A program made the translations under genes and the position numbers. Under the pieces are notes generated by a model, which was not told where the DNA came from, ran no database searches, and saw only the letters and a list, made by a program, of their open reading frames with translations. This document shows positions 1 through 8,027 of a DNA stretch of 64,000 nt, in pieces (position 1 is the stretch's first letter; the number at the start of each line of letters is the position of its first letter). The DNA lies in NCBI GenBank assembly GCA_014237715.1, contig JAAZZG010000003.1, forward strand, positions 124,001 to 188,000, in the 5' to 3' direction. The stretch comes from Acidimicrobiales bacterium. GTDB lineage: Bacteria; Actinomycetota; Acidimicrobiia; Acidimicrobiales; MedAcidi-G1.

Positions 1-1169
1 TCGGAGGCCGGAAGCTGCCAGACGGTGAGGGCCCGAAGTACAAGAACACCTCAGATGCCGCCGAGTACTACTCCAAGTCCGACGTGCTCTATGGCCTCCA
101 TTGGGCGAAGGCCGAGGCGGGGCGCCTCGACGAGTTGGTGGTATGCGAGGGCTACACCGATGTCATCGGTTGCCATCTGGCCGGTATCGAGCGGGCGGTA
201 GCCACCTGCGGGACAGCCCTCACCCCCAGCCACGCTCGACTCATCGGCCGGTTCGCCCGACGGGTGGTGCTGGCTTTCGACGCCGACGGAGCGGGCCAGG
301 CGGCGGCCGAGCGGGTCTACGCCTGGGAGGAGGAGTTCGGCCTCCAGTTCGCGGTGGCCGCCCTTCCCGAGGGAGCCGACCCCGGTGACCTTGCCGGGTC
401 GGACCCCGAGGCGTTGCGGAGGGCTATTGATGGCGCTCGCCCGTTCCTGGAGTTCCGCGTGGACCGGGTGCTGGCCCGCGGCGACCTGGACTCCGCGGAA
501 GGTCGGGCCCGGGCGGCCACCGAGGCCATGACGCTGGTCGCCGAGCATCCGGACTCGTTGGTACGTGACCAGTACGCCATGAGCATTGCCGACCAGTGCC
601 AGGTGGGCATCGACGAACTTAGAAGGCGGGGGGCGGCGGCTGTGGCAGCCGGCCTGAGGGGTCGGGCCGTGCCCTCTTCGGACGGAACCGCAGCGGGAGC
701 GTTGCCGGGCGCCGGTCAGCTCACTTCTGAAACCCAGGCGCTCCGTCTGCTCGTCCACCGACCGGACCCGATCAGCGTCCACCTCTCGCCCGTGCTGTTC
801 GATGATGGACTAAATCGTGCGGCCTACCTGGCGCTGCGGGAGGCTGGCGACCTCCACGGAGCCCGTGCGGAAGCGGAGCCCGACGTGGCCGACCTGTTGG
901 GAAGGCTGGCCGTTCAGGACGCGACCGATGACGAGCCGCTCGGGGTGTTGACCCGTCTGGCCTATCTGGCCGCCGAGCGTGCTGCCGTGAGACTTGAAGC
1001 CGAGGCACGCTCCTCGGGTGACCTCGCGGGGTATCAGCCCGTCATCTCGTTCCTTCGGACCGAAGTGATGAAGCTGAGAGAGCCGGTGGCCAAGGGCGCC
1101 GATATAGAGGAATTGCTAACTTGGCTCAACGACCACGATGAGGGGGCTGAGGGGAGGGTCGATGGCTGA
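1..1169 (+). CDS. dnaG: DNA primase DnaG, 3' part (5' end outside window)
   Basis: DnaG makes the RNA primers for DNA replication. The reading frame is open from base 3, so the gene begins before the window and about 388 C-terminal residues are present. The first residues (GGRKLPDG, then PKYKNTSD) match the end of the primase catalytic N-terminal core. A TOPRIM domain follows, with the conserved glutamate in CEGYTDV and the acidic FDADGAG motif that bind metal. The rest is the helical C-terminal region that in the family contacts DnaB helicase. The stop overlaps the start of the sigma factor gene by 8 nt, which is the classic macromolecular-synthesis pairing of dnaG with rpoD. The zinc-binding domain cannot be checked here. 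Confidence 0.95.
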   Translation, partial: GGRKLPDGEGPKYKNTSDAAEYYSKSDVLYGLHWAKAEAGRLDELVVCEGYTDVIGCHLAGIERAVATCGTALTPSHARLIGRFARRVVLAFDADGAGQAAAERVYAWEEEFGLQFAVAALPEGADPGDLAGSDPEALRRAIDGARPFLEFRVDRVLARGDLDSAEGRARAATEAMTLVAEHPDSLVRDQYAMSIADQCQVGIDELRRRGAAAVAAGLRGRAVPSSDGTAAGALPGAGQLTSETQALRLLVHRPDPISVHLSPVLFDDGLNRAAYLALREAGDLHGARAEAEPDVADLLGRLAVQDATDDEPLGVLTRLAYLAAERAAVRLEAEARSSGDLAGYQPVISFLRTEVMKLREPVAKGADIEELLTWLNDHDEGAEGRVDG

Positions 1170-2403
1170 AGCCGCTTCCGGATCACAGATCTGGTCCGGG
1201 GTTTCGGAGTTCGAGGTCGCACGCTTGCTGCGGCGTGGACGCGACCGTGGCAGCCTCGGTCTAGACGAGGTCATCGACGTCCTGCGCGACGCAGAGATCA
1301 CCTCGGAGTTGATCGCCGACGTCCGACGCCGGTTGGAAGCCGATGGCATCGAGTTCGACGAGACGGTGGCCGTCGAGGCTGGTCCCGACGAGGTGATGCG
1401 ACTAACGAGGGCCAGCAAGGCCGAGTACCGGGTTCGTCCAGAGGCCGTGACCGATGCTGGAGGGGTCACTGATTCGACCCGCCTGTACCTCCGTGAGATC
1501 GGACAGGTCGCCCTGCTGACCGCCCGCGAAGAGGTGGAGTTGGCTGACGGCATCCGGAATGGGAACGAAGCGGAGGGGCGCCTGGCTGACCTGGCGGCAG
1601 CTGGCGATCTGAGTCGGACGGACCGGGCGGAGCTGGCCTCCCTGAAGCGGATCCAGCGGCGCGGCGACCGTTCCCGGGACCGCCTGACACGGGCCAATCT
1701 CCGGCTGGTCGTTTCCGTGGCCAAGAAGTACGGGGGTCGCGGTCTGCCGCTTCTCGACCTCTTTCAGGAGGGGAACCTTGGTCTCATGCGGGCTGTGGAG
1801 AAATTCGATGCCGGCAAGGGCTTCAAGTTTTCGACCTATGCCACCTGGTGGATCCGCCAATCAATCACCCGCGCCATCGCCGATCAGTCGCGGACCATCC
1901 GAATTCCCGTCCACAAGGTCGACGCCATGAACCGCGTGCTCCGTGTTCAGCGTGATCTGGCCCAAGAACTAGAGAGGGAACCGTCCCATGCTGAGATCGG
2001 CGATCGGGCGGTGGTTACGCCCGAAGAGGTAGAGAGTCTGCTGAGGCTGGCCAGCGAGCAGGACAATCCGCTTTCGCTCGACTCGCCAATGGGGGAGGAG
2101 CAGGACGCGAGCCTGGCCGACCTTGTGGCCGATCCCCGGGCTGTCGCTCCGGTCGACGCGGCAACTCGCCTTCTGTTGGGAGAGGCCGTGCTGGCCGCTC
2201 TCGATGAGCTGGATGATCGTGAGAAGGACGTAGTCCGCATGCGATTCGGTCTAGACGGGACTGAGCCTCAGACCCTTGAACAAGTCGGTACCCACTTCGG
2301 CGTGACACGCGAACGGGTGCGCCAGATCGAGGCTCGGACCATGTCCAAGTTGAAGCATCCGAACCGCCCGCAGCGGCTTCGGGACTACCTGGACGACGAC
2401 TGA
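1162..2403 (+). CDS. rpoD: primary RNA polymerase sigma factor (RpoD/SigA family)
   Basis: Housekeeping sigma-70 factor that directs RNA polymerase to -10/-35 promoters. From the ATG at 1162 it is 413 residues. Visible in order: an N-terminal region 1.1-like segment (about residues 10-70), region 1.2 (STRLYLREIGQV), region 2 (NLRLVVSVAKKYGGRG, the core-binding DLFQEGNLGLMRAVEKFD, then TYATWWIRQSITRAI for -10 recognition), region 3, and region 4 (LDDREKDVVRMRFG with the helix-turn-helix VTRERVRQIEARTMSKL). An ATG 24 nt upstream is also in frame, but 1162 follows a GGGGAGGG ribosome-binding site and gives the usual tight overlap with dnaG. Region 1.1 is short compared with large RpoD proteins, as in other actinobacterial SigA proteins. 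Confidence 0.95.
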   Translation: MAEAASGSQIWSGVSEFEVARLLRRGRDRGSLGLDEVIDVLRDAEITSELIADVRRRLEADGIEFDETVAVEAGPDEVMRLTRASKAEYRVRPEAVTDAGGVTDSTRLYLREIGQVALLTAREEVELADGIRNGNEAEGRLADLAAAGDLSRTDRAELASLKRIQRRGDRSRDRLTRANLRLVVSVAKKYGGRGLPLLDLFQEGNLGLMRAVEKFDAGKGFKFSTYATWWIRQSITRAIADQSRTIRIPVHKVDAMNRVLRVQRDLAQELEREPSHAEIGDRAVVTPEEVESLLRLASEQDNPLSLDSPMGEEQDASLADLVADPRAVAPVDAATRLLLGEAVLAALDELDDREKDVVRMRFGLDGTEPQTLEQVGTHFGVTRERVRQIEARTMSKLKHPNRPQRLRDYLDDD

Positions 2404-2485
2404 CGCTACGACCGGATACACGTCTGTTCGAGGTCTTCGACCCGGCCGGGAGATGGGGTGCCTCTGGTATCCTGCGCACGCCCAT

Positions 2486-2561
2486 TCCGGGGTAGCTCAG
2501 CTGGCAGAGCGTCGGACTGTTAATCCGCAGGTCGTGGGTTCGATCCCCACCCCCGGAGCCA
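2486..2561 (+). tRNA. tRNA-Asn (GTT)
   Basis: A 76-nt cloverleaf with an encoded CCA. The acceptor arms TCCGGGG (2486-2492) and CCCCGGA (2551-2557) pair fully, followed by discriminator G. The anticodon GTT is at 2519-2521 in the loop CTGTTAA. The T-loop is GGTTCGATCCCC-like. Confidence 0.97.
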
Positions 2562-2574
2562 CAAACATGCAGTT

Positions 2575-2602
2575 CAGGGTCGGTCTTTCGGGATCGGCCC
2601 TG
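2575..2602 (+). terminator. hairpin after tRNA-Asn, possible terminator
   Basis: An 8-bp stem (2575-2582 with 2595-2602, one G-U pair) around a 12-nt loop begins 13 nt after the tRNA. No U-tract follows, so it may be a processing or weak termination structure. From 2603 to 2723 I see nothing further. Confidence 0.3.
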
Positions 2603-2723
2603 TTCGCGTCCAAAGCTATGAGTCACATCAGAGATACAAATTGCCTGCTCTAATGCCGCGAAACGGCGGGGGTCGGCCCTACCGGCCGGACTGACCTACG
2701 GGGCCGGTGGTTTACCGGTCTAA

Positions 2724-3959
2724 TCAAGGACGCACGCCCCGCCAGGTGAGGCGGGAGCCGAGGAGGTAGCTGGCCGGCGTGATGGCGGCCAAAGCCACGC
2801 AGAATGCGGCCAGCGGACCGAGGTGGAACCAGTTGACCAGCACGTTGATCGCAAGCAGACGCCCGAACAACAGCGTGCCCAAGGCGATCTGGACTCCGAG
2901 GAGGCGCCGGATCCGGTCGATGGTGCCCCGTGTGGCCCGCCCGGCGAACGTCCAAAGGTCATGTAGGGCCACGGTGAGGAGGATCCCTACCTCACCGGCG
3001 ATAGCTGCCGAACGGGTCAGGTTCCAGCCCTGGCGGTCGAATATCCAGAGGAAGACGATGGCGTCGGCCAGCAGCGCCACAGCGGTGACCAACAGGTAAC
3101 GCACCAGTGCCCGGCTTCGCAGCGGATGGAGTCGTAGCCGCATGAGGTGGCGGAGGTAGCCGACGTAGTGGCCGGCAGCGACCTTTGATTCGCCCTCAGC
3201 TCGTTCGAGGAACACGTAGGGTCGCTCGGCTACCCGACGGACATCGCCACGGGCCAGCACCTCAAGCAGGATCTTGTAGCCCACTGGATCAAGATCCGCA
3301 GTGGCCACCACGTCCCGTCGGACCAGAAAGAATCCGCTCATTGGGTCGGTCACCCGACCGACCGTGCCCGGCAGGAGGAGGAGGCCGAGGGCCTGGGCGC
3401 CCCGGGAGAGCAGGCGTCGGATGGCCGACCAGTTCGAAACTCCACCTCCGGGGACGTGTCGGCTGGCCACGGCTACGTCGGTCCGCTCGTCCATGGCGGC
3501 GACCAGGTCGGCCACCACCTCTGGTGGGTGCTGGCCGTCCCCGTCGATCACGCCGAGGACGGCTCCACGGGCATGGGCCCATCCGCAGATGACTGCGGTA
3601 GCCAGGCCGGATGCGCCGGTTCGGCGGAGCACCCGGATGCCCGGGAGTTCAGAGGCGACCGCGGCGGCCACCTCCCAGGTCCGGTCCGGACTGTCATCGT
3701 CGACCACGATCAACTCGAAGGCGGCTCCGGTCCGGGTCAGGACCGCGTGCAGCGAGCAGAGGAGGTGACCGATGTTGGCCGCTTCGTTGAAGGTGGGGAC
3801 GACGAGACTGACCTCTGTCAGCGAATCGCCCGCAGTGCCGATTGGCAGGGCCCGACCACCCACTTGTTCAACTTGGGCGTTGACCGGATCCTCATCCGAC
3901 GTCGTGTCGGATGCCGGGTCCGGGTGTTCGGAATGTGGGACGACCGCGTCGTCGGTCAC
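2724..3959 (-). CDS. polyprenol-phosphate glycosyltransferase (GT2) fused to a GtrA-like membrane domain
   Basis: 411 residues. The N-terminal 40 residues are acidic and variable. A GT-A fold of the dolichol-phosphate mannosyltransferase type follows: VSLVVPTFNEAANI, IVVDDDSPDRT, then DGDGQHPPE (DxD metal site), the GFFLVRRDV segment and the YKILLEVLARG segment. This group moves a sugar from a nucleotide donor to polyprenol phosphate at the inner membrane face. From about residue 285 there are four hydrophobic segments typical of GtrA (LVRYLLVTAVALLADA, GEVGILLTVALHDLWTF and later helices), which in the family flip or anchor the lipid-linked sugar. Fusions of this kind are known in Actinobacteria. 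The sugar cannot be predicted. The gene stands alone between two tRNA genes on the opposite strand. Confidence 0.88.
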   Translation of the reverse strand: MTDDAVVPHSEHPDPASDTTSDEDPVNAQVEQVGGRALPIGTAGDSLTEVSLVVPTFNEAANIGHLLCSLHAVLTRTGAAFELIVVDDDSPDRTWEVAAAVASELPGIRVLRRTGASGLATAVICGWAHARGAVLGVIDGDGQHPPEVVADLVAAMDERTDVAVASRHVPGGGVSNWSAIRRLLSRGAQALGLLLLPGTVGRVTDPMSGFFLVRRDVVATADLDPVGYKILLEVLARGDVRRVAERPYVFLERAEGESKVAAGHYVGYLRHLMRLRLHPLRSRALVRYLLVTAVALLADAIVFLWIFDRQGWNLTRSAAIAGEVGILLTVALHDLWTFAGRATRGTIDRIRRLLGVQIALGTLLFGRLLAINVLVNWFHLGPLAAFCVALAAITPASYLLGSRLTWRGVRP

Positions 3960-4053
3960 GGTCGCTCCATCGGTGGCCGTCGGATCGTCGCCAAGGTACC
4001 GGATGGATGCCCGATGCCGAGGTGCCGCTGGCGTCGCCTGCCAGACTGCGGGC

Positions 4054-4126
4054 GGGCCGGTAGCTCAGTGGTTAGAGCAGGCGACTCATAATCGCTCGGT
4101 CGTGGGTTCGATCCCCGCCCGGCCCA
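4054..4126 (+). tRNA. tRNA-Met (CAT), elongator type
   Basis: A 73-nt cloverleaf. The acceptor arms GGGCCGG (4054-4060) and CCGGCCC (4119-4125) pair, with discriminator A. The anticodon CAT is at 4087-4089 in the loop CTCATAA, as in elongator tRNA-Met. CCA is not encoded (CGA follows). tRNA-Ile with a lysidine-modified CAT cannot be fully excluded by eye. Confidence 0.93.
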
Positions 4127-4270
4127 CGAGGTTCGATCACCTGTGCAGGGGTTGGTTGGGCAAGGCAGACCGGCTCCTACCAGGTGTTATCCAGCCCGAG
4201 GGACTGGCCGTCTTCGGCACAACAGCGGTGTGGTTGGCGTTCGTGCCCCTGGTCGGTGGAGAATGGCGGT

Positions 4271-5038
4271 GTGCCCCGATCGGTATTCGTTCACGAGACC
4301 ATCGACATTGTCGGTCAGGGTCAGTACGCCTACATGGAACACGTCCGGGGTGAGCCGACGAACCGGATGCCGGGCATGACCACCCTCCAGGGCTCGTTCT
4401 TTGTTCTTGGCTTCGGCGGAGGACGCTGGCCCCAGGTGGTGAATATCTGGGACTGCGGTGCGGATGGCTGGGAGGGATGGCGGCGAAACCTCGACCGGCT
4501 CAACCTGAAGCGCCGTAGCGCTTTCTACGGCGATTGGTGGGACGAGGCATCCCGGTGGAGGACCGGAGGGTACGACCGGGTATGTGCTGGGGTGCCCGGG
4601 TCCCCGACCACAGAGGAAATCGCCGAGCGGGGCATCATGGGATCGTTGTTCGTCAACGAGGTGTTCACGGTTCGACCGGGGACCCAAGTGGAGTTCCTGG
4701 CTGAGGTGGTTGATTGTCGGGTCCCCGTGTTCGCCGACCATGGGGTAGTGGCCACCGGGCTCTGGGAGGTGACCACCAACTCCACGGAAGTGGTCATGGT
4801 GTGGGCCACCACTGTCGACGACTGGGTAGGGATGCGTCGCAGCATGGATTCCGCTCGCGGCCTCGACGATGGGGATCCCGACGACCGTCTCCTTGACTGT
4901 CGGGTCCTGATCGACAGCTATGTGACCGCCGGCGATACCCGGCTGATGACGCCACTCCCCGGGACCATCTACGGCCCGGCGGGTTGGGAGGAGGCCGACC
5001 TCGAAGACTGGCTGGAAGGCGCGGCTCCGGAGAAGTGA
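4271..5038 (+). CDS. conserved protein, possible NIPSNAP-like dimeric alpha/beta barrel
   Basis: 255 residues from a GTG start. Translation from 4271 begins PRSVFVHETIDIVGQGQYAY, the first strand of what looks like a ferredoxin-like alpha/beta domain. A GGTGGAG ribosome-binding site sits 9 nt upstream. Longer in-frame starts back to 4184 add residues of low quality that lie close to the tRNA. The protein is rich in Trp and Gly in the first half (GFGGGRWPQVVNIWD, GWEGWRRNLDRLNLKRR), has no membrane segment or signal peptide, and shows a second similar-length half (SLFVNEVFTVRPGTQVEFL). This layout recalls NIPSNAP-type proteins, but I see no decisive motif. Function unknown. The next gene follows after 45 nt, so the two may be co-transcribed. 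Confidence 0.6.
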   Translation: MPRSVFVHETIDIVGQGQYAYMEHVRGEPTNRMPGMTTLQGSFFVLGFGGGRWPQVVNIWDCGADGWEGWRRNLDRLNLKRRSAFYGDWWDEASRWRTGGYDRVCAGVPGSPTTEEIAERGIMGSLFVNEVFTVRPGTQVEFLAEVVDCRVPVFADHGVVATGLWEVTTNSTEVVMVWATTVDDWVGMRRSMDSARGLDDGDPDDRLLDCRVLIDSYVTAGDTRLMTPLPGTIYGPAGWEEADLEDWLEGAAPEK

Positions 5039-5083
5039 CACCGGCGCGCTGATCTACTGCGCGAGGCTTCATGGGGAGGTCTC

Positions 5084-6799
5084 GTGGAGTTCGTTCTGCT
5101 CATCGGGTTGGTGTTCGGCATCGTCGTGTACCGCAGGCGGGCCGACGGGCGCCGGGTCGACGTCGGTTTGATGGCTCGTCGACTTTTCGAGTTCGGCTTT
5201 CTGTACGGCCTGGTCATCGCCACAGCGATTGGTGCCACTGGCGCCCTAAGTCGCCTGGTGCAGGTGGTGGAGGACGGTCGACAGAGCGAACCGGAAGGAC
5301 TGGCCTTCTGGCTGAGTCTGGTGATCGTGGCCGGGTCGGCACTTGTCGGCATGACCATCTGGCTACGCCGACGGTTCCGGACTTCGGACACCGAGGCGGG
5401 GTCCGGCGGATGGTCGTTCTACCTGTCGACTATGGACCTCCTGTCGACCGGCATTGTCGTGGGTTCGGCTATCAACGTCCTCGGGTGGTTGCTCGACGGC
5501 TGGTCGTTCAGTCCCTGGTCCGTTGCCGCCGTACCGGTCTGGCTCGCCGTTTCGATCGTTCACTGGCGGCTACCGGGCACCCGCCGCCTCCTCCACTACC
5601 TGGTGGCCTCCACCGTTGCCCTTCTCGGCATGGCGGTCAGCACAGCGGTGATTGTCGAGCACCTTCTCCAATGGGCCTACGAGGGAGTGATGCCCGACCC
5701 GCTGCCCTTCCACTACACCGGAGACACCTCGTGGGCAAACAGCTGGGATGGCTTACGGGGGTCCCTGGCGCCCGTGCTGGCCTTCGGAGTGGCCTGGTGG
5801 TGGTACTGGTGGCGGCATGCCCGAGTCTTCGAGCGCAGCCCGGAGCGCGATGGCTATGTGCTCGTTGTGGGGGTGCTGGGTGGCCTGGCGACCACCGTGG
5901 TTGCCGCCTCAGGCCTGCTCCACACGATGTTCTCGTGGCTGCTCGTCGGGTCGTCTCGTGACGGCTCGGCGGTTGAGCACTTCCACATCCTGTCGGTCTT
6001 CGCTGCACTCCTCGTGGTCGGTGTGGCCCTGTGGGCCTATCACCGACGTGAAGTCCCGCACGCCGTGCGCCGACAGGTCGACGGTCGAGACGAGGTGGCC
6101 CGCCTCTATGACCATCTCGAGTCGGGCGTGGGTCTGGTGGCCTCAACCATCGGAGTGGCTGTTCTGCTGGGCATCGTGTGGAACGAGGTTTTGCCAGCCG
6201 GCGACGACTGGGACATCGACGTGGACGAGCTGGTGGCCTTCGCCCTCACGGCACTACTTGTTGGGGGACCGATCTGGAACCGGGCCTGGAAGCGGATCAA
6301 GGCCCACGCTGGGACGGTGGCCGAGGAGACGTCGGCCGTTCGACGGGTCTACCTGTTCGCCGTTTTCGGCACCACGGCTCTTGTGGTGCTGGGGAGCTTC
6401 CTGGTCATGGTCTACATGGTGGTGTTTGCGCTCTTGGACGGGAGCCTCGAAGCCGAGACCCTGGAGGGCTTCCGGATACCGCTGGCCCTCGTCTGCTCAA
6501 CGGGAGGTGTCGCCGTCTACCACGGCCGGGTGTTGCGGTCCGGCCTGCGGGCTGTCCCGACGTCCAGCCGCCCCTCACCACGCACGGTGACCGTGGTCGG
6601 ACCTCCCGCCCCAGCGTTGGTGGCGGCCCTCGAGGGGTTGTCCGGCCTCAGGGTTGTTCAGTACCGGCGGCTCGACGTCTCCGTCCGGGTCGACCTTGTC
6701 CCGGAGTCCGTGGTCGAGGAGGTACGGACTGGAGCCGGAAACATGGTCGTGGTGGTGGCGGCCGACGGCTCTACGGAGGTCATCCCGGTCGCCGACTGA
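5084..6799 (+). CDS. large polytopic membrane protein, DUF5671-like
   Basis: 571 residues with roughly ten or more hydrophobic segments, starting with EFVLLIGLVFGIVVY at the N-terminus. The GTG start is preceded by GGGGAGG at 5073-5079. The repeated pattern of paired helices separated by charged loops (for example VARLYDHLESGVGLVASTIG) resembles the DUF5671 membrane family of Actinobacteria and Chloroflexi. The last 90 residues are soluble (about TVVGPPAPALVAALEGL onward) and look like a small cytoplasmic alpha/beta domain. No transport or catalytic motif was recognised, so no function is assigned. Confidence 0.7.
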   Translation: MEFVLLIGLVFGIVVYRRRADGRRVDVGLMARRLFEFGFLYGLVIATAIGATGALSRLVQVVEDGRQSEPEGLAFWLSLVIVAGSALVGMTIWLRRRFRTSDTEAGSGGWSFYLSTMDLLSTGIVVGSAINVLGWLLDGWSFSPWSVAAVPVWLAVSIVHWRLPGTRRLLHYLVASTVALLGMAVSTAVIVEHLLQWAYEGVMPDPLPFHYTGDTSWANSWDGLRGSLAPVLAFGVAWWWYWWRHARVFERSPERDGYVLVVGVLGGLATTVVAASGLLHTMFSWLLVGSSRDGSAVEHFHILSVFAALLVVGVALWAYHRREVPHAVRRQVDGRDEVARLYDHLESGVGLVASTIGVAVLLGIVWNEVLPAGDDWDIDVDELVAFALTALLVGGPIWNRAWKRIKAHAGTVAEETSAVRRVYLFAVFGTTALVVLGSFLVMVYMVVFALLDGSLEAETLEGFRIPLALVCSTGGVAVYHGRVLRSGLRAVPTSSRPSPRTVTVVGPPAPALVAALEGLSGLRVVQYRRLDVSVRVDLVPESVVEEVRTGAGNMVVVVAADGSTEVIPVAD

Positions 6800-6857
6800 A
6801 CAGCCGCCGGACTGCTCCGGCTGGGCTGATCCCGGGGTCGTGGGCCACCATCTGCAC

Positions 6858-7361
6858 ATGGTCGCCGAAGAGGACACAGGTAGTGGTAGGGAAGAGATCC
6901 CGAGTCGCGAGGTGAGCGTCGTCCGTGACGTCGCAGCGGACCCGGATGTTGTCTGGGATCTGGTTAGCGACTTGGTCGGCATGGGGCGCTGGTCGCCCGA
7001 AAACCGGGGCGGGCGTTGGATCGACGGCGCCACCGGTCCGACCGTGGGAGCCGTCTTCCGGGGTCGTAACGGTATTCGGTGGCGTCGGTGGCAGACCAAC
7101 GTGACCGTCATAGAGAGCGATCCGCCTCGCCGGTTCGCGTTTCGTCTGAAGATCGGTTCGCTGGGTGGCTGCGACTGGTCCTACGACATCGTGCCCACAT
7201 CGAACGGTTGCCGGGTCACTGAATCATGGGTGGATGACCGCTCGCCGTTCCTGGCAGGGATTGGGTGGCTGTTCACCGGGGTGGGCGACCGGGCCGCTCA
7301 CAACCGGGACACCATGGAGCGAACACTGGAGAACCTGGCCGCCGCGGCCGAGGCAATCTGA
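6858..7361 (+). CDS. SRPBCC (polyketide cyclase/START-like) family protein
   Basis: 167 residues from the ATG at 6858. The fold signature is clear: VSVVRDVAADPDVVWDLVSD (first strand and helices), GAVFRGRNG, WQTNVTVIESDPPRRFAFRL, then CDWSYDIVP and a long C-terminal helix (NRDTMERTLENLAAAAEA). The family binds hydrophobic ligands in a deep cavity, and the ligand here is unknown. There is no clear ribosome-binding site, so the start is provisional. It converges with a nitroreductase gene 6 nt downstream. Its sequence resembles the SRPBCC half of the fused protein encoded at 8024-9238, which suggests duplication within this locus. Confidence 0.8.
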   Translation: MVAEEDTGSGREEIPSREVSVVRDVAADPDVVWDLVSDLVGMGRWSPENRGGRWIDGATGPTVGAVFRGRNGIRWRRWQTNVTVIESDPPRRFAFRLKIGSLGGCDWSYDIVPTSNGCRVTESWVDDRSPFLAGIGWLFTGVGDRAAHNRDTMERTLENLAAAAEAI

Positions 7362-7367
7362 ACGGGT

Positions 7368-8027
7368 TCAGTCCCAGCTGTTCCAGGAGGTCACGGCCGC
7401 TGCACCGCCTTCACGGGAAGCCGGCTGGAAGTCGGTTCCCAGAGTGTGGCCGACGGTGATGAGCGCCACCTGGCTCACCTCGTCGTAGGGGATTCCGAGA
7501 AGTTCGGCAGCCTCCTCCTCGAACATGAGGTGAATGGTCGTCCAGCACGTCCCGAGACCACGCTCCCGAGCTCCCAACATGAAGCTCCAGGCGCTGGGGA
7601 TGATTGAAGCCAGCGACGAGGCGGCGCCGAAGCCCGCCTGGTCAAGCCGACCGGGGAGGCAGGGGATGACCATGGCCGGCACCCGGTGCATGTTCTCTGC
7701 CAGAAAGGCGGCGGACCGCATGACCCGCATCTGTTGGGAGGCCCTCTCCGACTCCTCGCCGTCAGCCAACGCCGCGGCACTGGCGGGCATCCCGGCGTAC
7801 TGCTCCCAACCCCTCCGGTAGAGCTCGCCCAGTCCGGCCTTCTTCTCAGGGTCGGTTACGACCAGGAAACGCCAACCCTGACGGTTCGACCCGGTGGGGG
7901 CCTGCACGGCGTACTCGAGACATTCCTCGAGAAGTTGATCGTCGACCGGTCGGTCGAAGTCGAGGCGCTTTCGCACCGACCTCGTGGTGGTCAGAACGTC
8001 GTGGACGGACAGTCCGAGGGTGGTCAT
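7368..8027 (-). CDS. nitroreductase family protein
   Basis: 219 residues. Flavin-dependent nitroreductase fold: TTRSVRKRLDFDRPV is the FMN phosphate-binding arginine segment, AVQAPTGSNRQGWRFLVV is the second flavin-contact segment, and RGLGTCWTTIHLMFEEEAAELLGIP with VALITVGH forms the C-terminal signature. These enzymes reduce nitro, quinone or enone groups with NAD(P)H. Substrate unknown. The start overlaps the stop of the upstream nitroreductase-SRPBCC gene by 4 nt (ATGA at 8024-8027), so the two are probably translationally coupled and may form a heterodimer, since the family is dimeric. That last point is inference. Confidence 0.9.
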   Translation of the reverse strand: MTTLGLSVHDVLTTTRSVRKRLDFDRPVDDQLLEECLEYAVQAPTGSNRQGWRFLVVTDPEKKAGLGELYRRGWEQYAGMPASAAALADGEESERASQQMRVMRSAAFLAENMHRVPAMVIPCLPGRLDQAGFGAASSLASIIPSAWSFMLGARERGLGTCWTTIHLMFEEEAAELLGIPYDEVSQVALITVGHTLGTDFQPASREGGAAAVTSWNSWD